Shown here piece after piece: positions 42,691 through 51,925 of a DNA stretch of 64,000 bases. Positions within the stretch are counted from its first letter, which is position 1. Each line of letters opens with the position of its first letter. A model generated the notes under the pieces. It was given only the letters and a program-made list of their open reading frames with translations, did no database searches and was not told the origin of the DNA. Source of the stretch: Symsagittifera roscoffensis (Eukaryota; Xenacoelomorpha; Acoela; Convolutidae); NCBI RefSeq assembly GCF_963678635.1, contig NC_087068.1, positions 28,088,318 through 28,152,317 on the forward strand, in the 5' to 3' direction. Position numbers and translations under genes: made by a program.

Positions 42691-43555
42691 TAAACTGTTA
42701 ATTCTTACAATTTTGCGGTTAACTTAATTTGGGTCGTATATTTGGGTTGGAGAGAAAAGCGTATATCGATTCCGAAGAATGATTTGTACTTTCTCGTGAC
42801 TAATTTTAAGCTAATATTGATTTACCTAATCTTACTTAGGTGTTGTGATTTGTGATCAAGGGTTGGAGAATAGTAAATCGATTCACAAGGTTCAGGTATA
42901 ATTAGAACGCAAGTAGTTCGTTAGATACTATTTTATGACCTACTAAATTTAAGTGTTTTAGCCTGGGTCATCTAAGAGGAGTGGGATCAAGTGAAGGATG
43001 AATAACAGAAGTTTTTCACTGTTTAGCTTAATTAAAATAGTTTTTTTTATGAAAAATTTCTGTTAATTCTGGGTCTTTGATAAGGGTTGGGTAGTAAATC
43101 GACGTTTGAGGTCGTTAAACACTAATTAAATGCGGAGAAGGAGAACAAAATTGTTCTATTTGATCCAAGGATAGGATAGGATGATAATCAAAGATTTCAA
43201 TATTTGGAAAATTAAAAATTTAGATATAGTTTAATTTAAAGATCCAAGGGAAGCCTTGATGATCTGTTATTTAAATGAAATTAATTTAAGTGAAAACAAG
43301 GATGAGCCCTGATAGTTTAAATTTAGAGCGTTAAGGTTAGGTGTTAGTTTTGATGATTGTTAGTTTTCGAAATTCGCTGTTCTGTTTTAGGTGATGAAGC
43401 TGGGATGATGAAATGATTTATATATACAATCAATTTATGATTTAAACTAACTAATTTTGTATTTTCATTATTAATAAATGTTTTTCAAGATGTTATACAA
43501 TTTACAGTTGATTTAAGGAAAACGACAAGTGTTGTTTTTATCAGTCGTTATGATA
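42691..43555. other. AT-rich flank with short repeated phrases
   Basis: No gene. The phrase GGGTTGG followed shortly by TAAATCGA or TATCGATTC recurs near 42745, 42860 and 43085, and TGTGATTTGTGATCAAGGG occurs once. This may be the leader or a decayed LTR of the AT-rich element. Confidence 0.4.
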
Positions 43556-43559
43556 CATT

Positions 43560-43940
43560 TAATATGTTTAGCGCCATGAAAGGTTATTATAATCCATGAA
43601 AACAGTTTTCCATGCAGCATCCTTGACGAGGAGTCTTACTGCTAAAACCATAGCTTTTCAAATGCCATTCTCCCAGCGTTTTTTTTTTTCATTTTCGGAA
43701 TATTAACTGCCCTCATAATTGCCGTTTAAACGTTCTCTTTTTCGATATTTTCAACCGAAATGAATTCGATATGTAAGGTATCGAATTCATTGCTTGCCGC
43801 AATTGTGATTAGGAGATTTCCTTGTGTTTGATTCATTTTGACAGTTATTTACCTCTGAATTAATCATCGAGAAACAGCCAGAGCTATAGCATCATATTTA
43901 CTTCAGCTGCTACAGGTCATTTACGCTAGCTTGAGTAGCT
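43560..43940 (+). pseudogene. Module A: decayed paralogue of modules B and C
   Basis: 43600-43760 (CCATGCAGCATCCTTGACGA, then AACGTTCTCTTTTTCGATA) resembles module B at 44385-44520. 43833-43930 (TTGACAG, then ATCATCGAGAAACAGCCAGAG and CATCATATTTACTTCAGCTG) resembles module C at 45620-45750. Here the two parts are only ~80 bp apart and full of stops. It is a degenerate compact version of the B-minisatellite-C arrangement. Confidence 0.5.
43759..43791. repeat. Perfect 13-bp hairpin
   Basis: AATGAATTCGATA, a 7-base loop TGTAAGG, then TATCGAATTCATT. It lies inside module A between its two paralogous parts. No function is evident. Confidence 0.9.
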
Positions 43941-44374
43941 TGCGGTAACATTCAATTCAGAAACTATTGTTGGGTTGTCATCTCATTACAAGCAAAACAC
44001 AATTTGAATAGTTTTCTTGAAACTTACTTCCTAGAATTACAAGATAATGGATCTTACTGAACAAAATTAGCTGTTCTCTTTGTAGAGTCCAGGTCAAATT
44101 GTACATGAAAACTATAAACTTAAAAACTCGCTAGCCATAGAAATTATGTCCTGGGAAAAATATTTTGAACTTCAGTTTGCCCTTTAGTTTGAGTAAGAAA
44201 CACTGATAGAAAAATTAGTACAATTTGCAGTTAATTGAAATTTTTTCAAAGCTTTGAGTTTTGTTTAAATTTGTGACAATTTGATCCTCTTGCCAGTCCG
44301 GCTGTTTGCTTTTAGAATTTGCATCACATGAAACACTGATTCAACCAATAAATTTAACTACATTTCGACTATGA

Positions 44375-44705
44375 CAAAAAGTTTCCATGCAGCAGCCTAA
44401 CGAGGAGTCTGACAGTGCACAAAAACTATTCAAATGTCTTTCTCCGAGTTTTCAATTTCATTTTGGAAACTCTGATTAACCTGAACATGAGGGTTTGCTC
44501 TTTCGATATAGATACTTTAAACATGTTGGCTGACTTTGCCGAATCTTTATTCCAAATTGACGAGTCTGTTTATCATTTCTTCATTGAAAAGTTTCTTATC
44601 TCCTTAGATGGGGTATCTTTTTTACCCGTTGAATGTGAGAAGAAGCAGGATAGTTATTTCGATTTTTTTAGTATTAACGTTAAGGAGAATGATACTGTTC
44701 ATTAA
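44375..44705 (+). CDS. Module B: possible exon or gene fragment, unknown
   Basis: One frame is open from 44415 to 44705 (FNFILETLINLNMRVCSFDI; FAESLFQIDESVYHFFIEKF; SFLPVECEKKQDSYFDFFSI). An overlapping frame starting at an ATG at 44384 reads MQQPNEESDSAQKLFKCLSP to a stop at about 44476. The two look like one protein with a frameshift, but this is not certain. A related module lies at 43560 and possible downstream exon sequence at 45590. I do not recognise a family; a host gene or a repeat family are both possible. Confidence 0.3.
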
Positions 44706-44879
44706 GACCAATTTCTTTTTATAAAAAGCTATCAATGGTAGAGTACACCAAAACATCAATATATTTCAATACCGATAAAATCTAATTCTTTCAACCTCCA
44801 ATCTTTTATTTTCAACCTAATGTATAGAATCAACTTTTTGATAGCCTCATTTTGACAGTTAGCTTTTAACATTATTTTT

Positions 44880-45480
44880 AACATCGTTGAAAATAATGAA
44901 ATGTTCAGTTAACATCGTTGAAAATAATGAAATGTTCAGTTAACATCGTTGAAAATAATGAAATGTTCAGTTAACATCGTTGAAAATAATGAAATGTTCA
45001 GTTAACATCGTTGAAAATAATGAAATGTTCAGTTAACATCTTTGAAAATAATGAAATGTTCAGTTAACATCGTTGAAAATAATGAAATGTTCAGTTAACA
45101 TCGTTGAAAATAATGAAATGTTCAGTTAACATCGTTGAAAATAATGAAATGTTCAGTTAACATCGTTGAAAATAATGAAATGTTCAGTTAACATCGTTGA
45201 AAATAATGAAATGTTCAGTTAACATCGTTGAAAATAATGAAATGTTCAGTTAACATCGTTGAAAATAATGAAATGTTCAGTTAACATCGTTGAAAATAAT
45301 GAAATGTTCAGTTAAAATCGTTGAAAATAATGAAATGTTCCGTTAACATCGTTGAAAATAATGAAATGTTCAGTTAACATCGTTGAAAATAATGAAATGT
45401 TCAGTTAACATCGTTGAAAATAATGAAATGTTCAGTTAACATCGTTGAAAATAATGCAATGTTCAGTTAACATCGTTGAA
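44880..45480. repeat. 31-bp minisatellite, ~19 copies
   Basis: The unit AACATCGTTGAAAATAATGA plus AATGTTCAGTT (31 bp) repeats in exact register from 44880 to 45480, 19 full units and a partial one. Only four variant units are seen (one CTTTG, one AAAATCG, one TTCCG, one ATGCAAT). Each unit contains AACAT...ATGTT as an inverted pair. It lies between modules B and C. Confidence 0.97.
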
Positions 45481-45589
45481 ATTGTTTTTGTGTTTTAGGA
45501 CCATTTGATTTTTGCAGAGTCTTTAAATAGATGTTTACGCCAAAAAGAAATCAAACTATCTCCATAAAGATAAAAATAAGATTTTTAAT

Positions 45590-45801
45590 GTTCCATTTTT
45601 AGCTTTTTAAGCGAAGTGAGTTTGACAGGTTTATCATCGAGTTTTTTTGGTAGCTGTTATTGTGGTTATGATCAGAAACTTGAACTGACAGTAGAGAAAC
45701 TGCCAGAGGTTCAGTACCAAATCATATTTAGCTTAGCTGCAACAGATCAGTTACAAGTTATAGGCATTGTCTTCTTTTTTTTACTAAAAAATTTCGTTTG
45801 A
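45590..45801 (+). CDS. Module C: possible exon, unknown
   Basis: The frame SLTGLSSSFFGSCYCGYDQK, then LELTVEKLPEVQYQIIFSLA and ATDQLQ, is open for 61 codons. It is preceded by a TTCCATTTTTAG that could be a splice acceptor near 45602. The 3' half is the part similar to module A. The composition looks protein-coding, but I recognise no family. The downstream end (LLKNFV) is AT-rich and probably intron. Confidence 0.3.
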
Positions 45802-46691
45802 TGATTTTTTTCGCATTCAGGCCATGAGATCTTTTGCAAGTTTGGTTGCTCTCTCCGAGTAGGAAAAAACTTCGATTTAAAACTTGGTTATGAAACATTC
45901 AGACATATTTCTTTTCACAGGGATAAAATTAGATAAAAATATTGAAGAAGGAAATCCGAGCAATTTTTGCAAATGAAGAAACGTTTCATTTACATTAACA
46001 TTTCTTGAAAACCGATTTCTGTTTTTTTGCTAAATCTAACAGTCATAAAGATGGTGCATGAATGAAATTTTGACATTGCAAAAATTGGGAGATATGAATC
46101 CTAACTAAATTTGGAAAGCTGATTACTATATTGGTTACTTTGAGGTCATATTTGAAAGTTTTTGTTTCAAACTTTTTTTCAAGCAAACTCAAGATAGGCT
46201 AAAAATTGTCAGTTCAAGATAAATGGATATCTGAATTGAATGTCAAATTTGATTGCTCCAAACAATAGAAAACTGATTTTTTTCTCTAGTTGAAAAGGTT
46301 TATTGTTGTAATTTATAGTCGCAACTTTGGAAGTCAAAATTTAATTTTTTTGATTTTTATGTTAATTAATAGTGGCAAAAAATAAAAAAACTCGAATCAC
46401 ATTTAGTTACAAGGTAAATGCCATCTGTTGCCACTTACGTTCTGCGTTTATATTGTCACAATTGTTCTAATATCTATGAATTTTGTTATATGTTTTTCCA
46501 TCATTTTTTGTTTTGTGTTGATGTTTTGTTGATGCTCTGAATGCTTAATTCTAAATTTAGAAACGATGTGTAGGCTTTCGTTTGGCGGTCCTGTATTTGA
46601 TCAGTAACTGTGTTAGTCAAAGTAAATGCACATGAAAAACACAGATATACTGGATCGTTTTTTTGCATCTGTCTTGCACTGTGTTGCTTTC
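45802..46691. other. AT-rich sequence, no gene seen
   Basis: About 890 bp of AT-rich DNA without a convincing ORF, RNA gene or repeat structure. Homopolymer T runs are frequent. Confidence 0.6.
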
Positions 46692-47260
46692 GTTTGTAAG
46701 TGTTTGGATTTTGGACTTTCTAGAAGAAGTGGGATTGTCCATAATTTTTCTTTTTGTAATTGTGGTTCTTTAGGTATGTTTTGATAAATGTTATTTGTGT
46801 TTGAGCATTCTGTGGGTTTTTCTTCTGTTATTTCTTCTACTATTTTTTGTATTCTTTCCACTGTTGTATTATTGTATACAGTAACTTGTTATCCTGTATA
46901 ATAATTCAAAAGAAATTGATCCTGGTATTGATATTGTGAGAATATATCGGTTGTTCATGTATAATAGGCTCATAGTCATTTTCAACGTTTATCATGTTAA
47001 TTTAAACTGTGTTTTTTGTATCACTTTCGCTATCTGTGGATTCGCAATTGATGTGGTTTAACTGCAATTCTGTGCTTTTGTTATTGTCAATACCAGGGGG
47101 GTCTGGTTGAGTTTCCTCAGTTGATTGTACTTGATTCATTTGTCTTTGATGTTTAGGTGTACTACTCCTATAATTTGTTGTGAATTTTGATAATGTGTGT
47201 TATTCCAATGTGGTGATTGAGAGTAGTTTCATTGTATGTTGTTATAGCTTGAACTTCTGT
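46692..47260 (-). repeat. Transposed copy of 39330-39897 of the AT-rich element
   Basis: ~569 bp are nearly identical to 39330-39897 (only a few differences by eye, for example CTACT against CTACC near 46842 and TGTATG against TGTCTG near 47234). Both ends are abrupt and neither matches an LTR edge. The short minus-strand frame 46861-46613 is the protease N-terminal segment running into unrelated sequence. Confidence 0.9.
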
Positions 47261-47950
47261 TTCCGTTCGCAGTTTGACTGTAGAGCTACTTTGAATAGTG
47301 GGTCGAAATATGACATCTGGTTCGACCACTTTAGTTGAAACATAATGTCGAAACCTCCACGCGGCTAGTCATGCTGCCCAATTTAGTGCACGCAGGCGAA
47401 GCAAAGCTTCACACCGCTTGCGATAGATAAATTATGGACTCTTTTTACTTGCAGATGAACCAACAAATCAAACTAATGTGTTTTCTCGAAAAAAAAATTG
47501 CAAAAAATATCCAAAATCTGAACCATTTGATAAAAACTTATACATATCAGGACAAAATAACTTTAAAAAAAGTAAGAAAAATCTATCTACCAAACGTTTT
47601 CCCAAATTTCTCTTGATTTTGTCTTGAATAAAAACTTCTGTCGTAAAAATATGCCAAAGTAGGAAAATTGAACGTTAAATAAGAATCGAAACAAAACTTA
47701 TAAGGCGGTAACAAAGCCGAAAACTCTTTAGTACGTTGCGCCGAAAAATAATTGTTTTTTATAGGAAATATTTTTACAAAGGTAGAGAGTACCAAAATTT
47801 CAGTCATCCTGTTAACAAAGTTATTTACGGGAAAAATTTTTATTACATGATTGCAATACCTTTGCTTGTCGTGAGGCTAACGGAGCATAAGCCTTTAATT
47901 TCAGCAACAGAAAAGTTCACTCTTCAAAATTTAAATTTTTTCTCGAGTAA
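47261..47950. other. Unassigned AT-rich sequence
   Basis: Short ORFs on both strands (around 47434-47616, 47583-47807 and 47736-47960) have no family resemblance and are AT-driven. GC content rises near 47300-47420 (GTGCACGCAGGCGAAGC) without a recognisable feature. Confidence 0.5.
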
Positions 47951-47952
47951 CT

Positions 47953-47958
47953 TTTATT
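47953..47958 (-). promoter_or_regulatory. Candidate poly(A) signal AATAAA
   Basis: The minus strand reads CCTTAATAAAAGTT here, 83 bases after the stop codon of the terminal exon at 48041-48258. Position and sequence fit a eukaryotic cleavage and polyadenylation signal. AATAAA is frequent by chance in such AT-rich DNA. Confidence 0.4.
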
Positions 47959-48040
47959 AAGGTTTCTTTCAGATGCCAGAACAACAATTATTGAATAAAT
48001 CGATAACAAAGTGGTTGCTTCTGTGTTTTCCCCGTTTTAA

Positions 48041-48258
48041 TCAATAATTGGCCAAATTTCTTTCGGGGGAAATGTTGGTCTTTGATCTTCTTATCTTCAG
48101 ATATCGGTTCAAAGCATCTGCCAATCGCTGTTCAGCAACCATGACCTCATTGTCGACCCATGGAACGGACCAATGAGAGTCGCCGTCAGCCAATGGGCTC
48201 ATGTATGAGATGTCTGACATACTAGGTGAATTGTCTGAACTTCTTTTCCCAAAGCTCC
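48041..48258 (-). CDS. Terminal exon of a candidate secreted peptide precursor
   Basis: On the minus strand an acceptor (TTTTGCTCATTTACAG, then GGAGCTTTGG) starts an exon open to a TGA at 48041. Phase 1 matches the donor of the exon at 51775. Just after the junction the frame reads SFGKRSSDNSPS: glycine plus Lys-Arg is the signature of a C-terminally amidated, proteolytically released peptide. The rest is an acidic/aromatic stretch (SHWSVPWVDNEVMVAE) and a helix-like QRLADALNRYLKIRRSK with a second dibasic site. GC content is higher than in the flanks. I do not recognise the family; the call rests on splice phase, signal peptide and processing site. Confidence 0.5.
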
Positions 48259-49502
48259 CTGTAAATGAGCAAAAGTCTTGCATGTGGATTGCAAGAGCAT
48301 AAAAGAGCCCATGAAAAAAAATAACGGAAATTTTGTATGATAAAAAAAAACAAAAAAATTGAACCGAAAAATCTTGTCCATCTCTTGGATTACAACAATA
48401 TTATTTCACCTAGAAAAAAAAACACTTCGCAAAAAGTTAATGCGGTGAGTGAACATGTCCGTGTTTTTTTTTCTTCAAAACATCTAACAAGCAATTCGAT
48501 AAATTTCGAATATAAAAATCAAGATTTGAATATTCTCGGTAGGAAATAATTAAAACTTTGTATGACAAGTTTCGATTATAAATCGGACCTCGAAAAAAAT
48601 GCGAACGTTCGTTTATATGTTTTTTTTTTCTTCAAATGTTTGTAGCCAAACAAGGCACCCCAAAAAACTTCAGATGATGCCAATTGATGAATCATAATAA
48701 GACTTTTTCAGTCAGTCGATTGATGCTTTCTAAAATTGAAAAAAAAATTCCTTTTATTGAGAGAAAACGCTATGAGATTTTTATATTCAAAGCAAATTTA
48801 GAACGAAGGTTCCTTTTCATGCTGATTCACTTTAAGCTAGACTAGTGGACAAAAATTAACCGCTAAATTACCCGCACCGAGCTCCCATGGATCCTAATCG
48901 ATTATATTGTCATTATATAGACAGTGTCTATGAAATTACAAAATAATCGATTACAATCCATTAAAAATCGATTATAATGACACTTTTTTTCGAAACAATA
49001 AAATCCATTATAGTCGATTATAATCGATTATTATTCCTTTTTTGTGTTTATTCCACAACATTTGAGTTTGAGTTATGATACATTATAATCGATTAAAATC
49101 CTTAGACGCTCGGCAGCCATCACTTAGATTTTTATCTGGTTTTACAATGTTATTTGGTTGTTATAGTTCGGATTGCCTTTTTTCACAATATTTCATGTAA
49201 AATAGTTTTTTGTTCTCAAAAAAGTAGATTTTTACGAACCATTTTAAATAGCTATAAAAATTTGTTCACAATGCAAACCGAAGTCTTAGTTCATTCTCAG
49301 ATAGTTGTTATGTTTTTTCTCACATGTATTGTAAATACGATACAAAGAAGTGAAAAAAGTCTCAAGTGATAGATCATAAAGAAGTTTTTCATTTCTTCTA
49401 TAGCATTTAGTACAGCAAAAAAAAAACAAGAAAGATATCAATTTTAATGGTCATTCATAAGCAAAACTTTATTAAATCTCGGCAAAATTAAAAGTATGAT
49501 AG

Positions 49503-49929
49503 CAGGGGCGGATTTAGGGGGGGCAGGGGGCGGACGCCCCCCCCCACTCAGGGATTCGACCCCCTGCCGACCCAAAGGGTCCCCTCTTTTGGTACTTTTT
49601 AAGATATCCATTTTTTGCCGACCGACCATAAAATTTTTCTAAAGGCGCCTTGGGCGCCAATATATACTAATTTTGAGGGGGAGCGCGCGTCGAAAAACGC
49701 GATTTTTTGGTCAACATTTTCCAAAAAGTGCCTAAAAACGCCTTTTTGGCATGTTTTTTCAAAATTTTGCCTGCGGCGCAGAAAGTTCGGCCAAAACAGG
49801 GTTTAAACAGTTCTTAGGGAGAGCTCGAAAAATCAATTCGGTTGACCTAAAAAAAAGGTCGACAATTTTTTTTCGAATTTTTTTTTGAAAATTCGTCCAC
49901 CCTCGAAAAAAATCCTAAATCCGCCCCTA
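49503..49929. mobile_element. MITE with AGGGGCGGATTTAGG terminal inverted repeats
   Basis: Starts AGGGGCGGATTTAGG and ends CCTAAATCCGCCCCT, a perfect 15-bp inverted repeat ~427 bp apart. The 5' part is GC-rich (a run of C around 49540). Similar ends are common in non-autonomous DNA transposons of many invertebrates. It is nested inside the 48872-50813 element. Confidence 0.8.
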
Positions 49930-50149
49930 ATTTAATCCATTCATTCAATGGGCTGTATTAGATTCTTATTGATTATAATTTTTTTTGTGAATAACAGGTT
50001 AGATTTCCCAAAACCTTGAAAGTAAATAATCAAAACTTGAAGATTGCAATTGCTAAATTGTGCTTTGCATTTGGATGCAGTAAAAATATGCATAGTCTTC
50101 TTTTTGTCTTTATTTTTCAAAATTGTCTCCCATTCCCCTAAATATTTAA

Positions 50150-50480
50150 ACTAACACCTTCCATCATTGTAACTTCCTTCTTTCACCACCACCTCCCCTC
50201 CGCCACCACTTACTCTGTACTTTTACTGTTATAAGTGTAAAAAATGTGTCACTCCCCCCTCCCCCCACAGACCTCAGTATTAACCCTTCCAGGCCTTTAA
50301 TTTGGGTGGGGTGTCAAGTAGTAGAAGAGGGGGGAGGGTAGGTATGTTGGGGTAGTTAAGGCACTGGGGTGGATGGAGTGGGGTAAGTTGGACGTGGGGG
50401 GATAGGTGGAGGCGGGGTAGGTTTGTGGATAAATTTGTAAATAATGTGTGGGTGTAAGTTTGAGCGTGTTTAACTTTGGG
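50150..50480. repeat. C-rich then G-rich strand-asymmetric tract
   Basis: 50160-50275 is C-rich (CCACCACCTCCCCTCCGCCA) and 50290-50420 is G-rich on the same strand (GAGGGGGGAGGGTAGG; GACGTGGGGGGATAGGTGG). The change of skew over ~130 bp and the many G runs make quadruplex structures possible on either strand. Not coding in any convincing frame. Confidence 0.6.
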
Positions 50481-51774
50481 CTCCAAACTTGAGAAGACGT
50501 GGGTTTGAAGTGTGAAGTGCGAAGGATATGATTTCGCAAAGTTTCAAGGAATGCGAGTAGGTTTAGAAATCGAGTAGGGTGTGCGTATGCAGAAAAAACT
50601 GTAAATTTTGCAAAAAAAAAAAGAAATTTATAGAGATTATAATCCATTTTAATGAATTTTAAATGGATTATAATCGATTTAAGCATAGTGTATTATAATG
50701 GATTATAATCGGTTGCGTGGTCCCAAAGCGTAATTATAATCGATTATAGTGACAAAATTTATGACCACGAAAATAGATTATAACCGATTCTTATCCATAG
50801 AACCTCGCTGCGGAATAAAGTTCGTGTATTTGGGAAACTAAGCATCATAGAGAGTAAGAACCTAACTGAGCGGTGAAAACTGATAAAAGCAGGAGATGCA
50901 ACCACAAATCTGATGGATCATCATAGTTTTAATTTCGCCGAGTTTGCAGAGTTTGCGTGAGAAACCATTGCTTAATAATAATAGAAAAAATTTCAACAAT
51001 AAATTTGAAATGAAACTACCGCAACCAATTATAGAAATCCCCAACTTAAGTGTACCATTAATTGCCATAAATTTTCCTCATTTTTGATGTCAAATTAAAC
51101 TAAGCTTATTTTCTCAGAACAATTGCCTAATTATTTTCCAACGCATTGAAAGAACTTTTGAATCAAAGGAGAAGTTGCATAGAGCATTTTCAATTTGGGT
51201 TCAAATGATCTCTATATCAGTCGCAAAATCTGTGGGTTCAATTATCAAGTACATTTTGAGAAAATAATCGTTCACTGTATACAGTAAATTTTCTTGAAGA
51301 CATGAAATTTTTCTCAGTGAGCAAAAGCAAAAAACGCATTGTTTTCCGTTTTGAATACTTCTCCCCGAAGTGCTCAATAATTAATCTGACATCCTTCTAA
51401 AATTGTCTGTTTCTAACCATTCAAGCCAATTTAAACACCTACTGCTACAGGGTTTTAGAACTTGAAACCCAACAAAATGGTGTTCCTGCAGCCAATATTT
51501 TCATCGAATGTAGCTCTAGACATATTTGCTTTAGGTCCATGTAATAAAACTTTTGGATTCTGATGAAAAGTAAAATGCTAAACTTGCTTATTAATTTTGT
51601 TCATTAGTGTATATATGTGCTAAAAGCCCATTTAGATAAATGATTTATTTGGTGAGAAAAAATTAATGTAAGATAATCTTAAAGGGAGATGTTGGTAAGG
51701 ATGATGCCTACTAAGAATTGATTGGTAGACTGTCTGTCTGTTGATACAATACAACTGTGATCAATATGACTTAC

Positions 51775-51925
51775 CAAGAGTGTGTGCCCCTCCAAGCTGA
51801 TAAGAAGATACTTCAGTCGTGTTGATACAAGACAGTATGAAAAACAGCAACACCGACACTCTCAAAACATTCGGCAGCAAGCTGCAACTCTGGCGTGAAT
51901 ACCTCGTGATGTTTAAGTTGTTCAT
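51775..51925 (-). CDS. First coding exon with signal peptide, candidate peptide precursor
   Basis: ATG at 51925-51923 opens a frame with a short polar start, then a hydrophobic core (NVLRVSVLLFFILSC) and a polar c-region (INTTEVSS) that fits a secretory signal peptide. YQLGGAHTLG follows and a strong donor TTG|GTAAGT ends the exon at 51775 in phase 1. The reading frame is also open upstream to 52084, but the nearer ATG gives the better signal peptide. Joined to the exon at 48258 in the same phase, the mature N-terminal peptide would run from about Tyr-Gln to the Gly-Lys-Arg site. Related to no family I can name. Confidence 0.5.

Larger units (their letters stand above)
48872..50813. mobile_element. 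~1.94-kb terminal-inverted-repeat element
   Basis: The left end CCGCACCGAGCTCCCATGGA (48872) continues TCCTAATCGATTATA. The right end, read on the opposite strand from 50813, is CCGCAGCGAGGTTCTATGGA continuing TAAGAATCGGTTATA; about 28 of 35 positions match. Both ends are followed internally by multiple ATAATCGATTATAATC-type subterminal repeats (48898-49095 and 50630-50790). No transposase ORF remains, so it is non-autonomous or gutted. Target-site duplication not resolved. Confidence 0.6.
48259..51774 (-). other. Predicted 3.5-kb intron of the peptide precursor gene
   Basis: It runs from GTAAGTCATATTG at 51774 to TTTACAG at 48259. It contains a TIR element (48872-50813), a nested MITE (49503-49929), and AT-rich sequence at 50820-51760 with no convincing ORF. 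Additional small exons of phase 1-1 inside cannot be excluded. Confidence 0.4.

Noticed and set aside
44880-45480. CRISPR-like array
   Set aside because: The 31-bp units are directly abutting with no spacers, in metazoan DNA; it is a minisatellite.
50280-50686. Minus-strand Pro/Thr/Leu-rich ORFs
   Set aside because: They arise from the G-rich skewed tract; no domain and no start or splice context.
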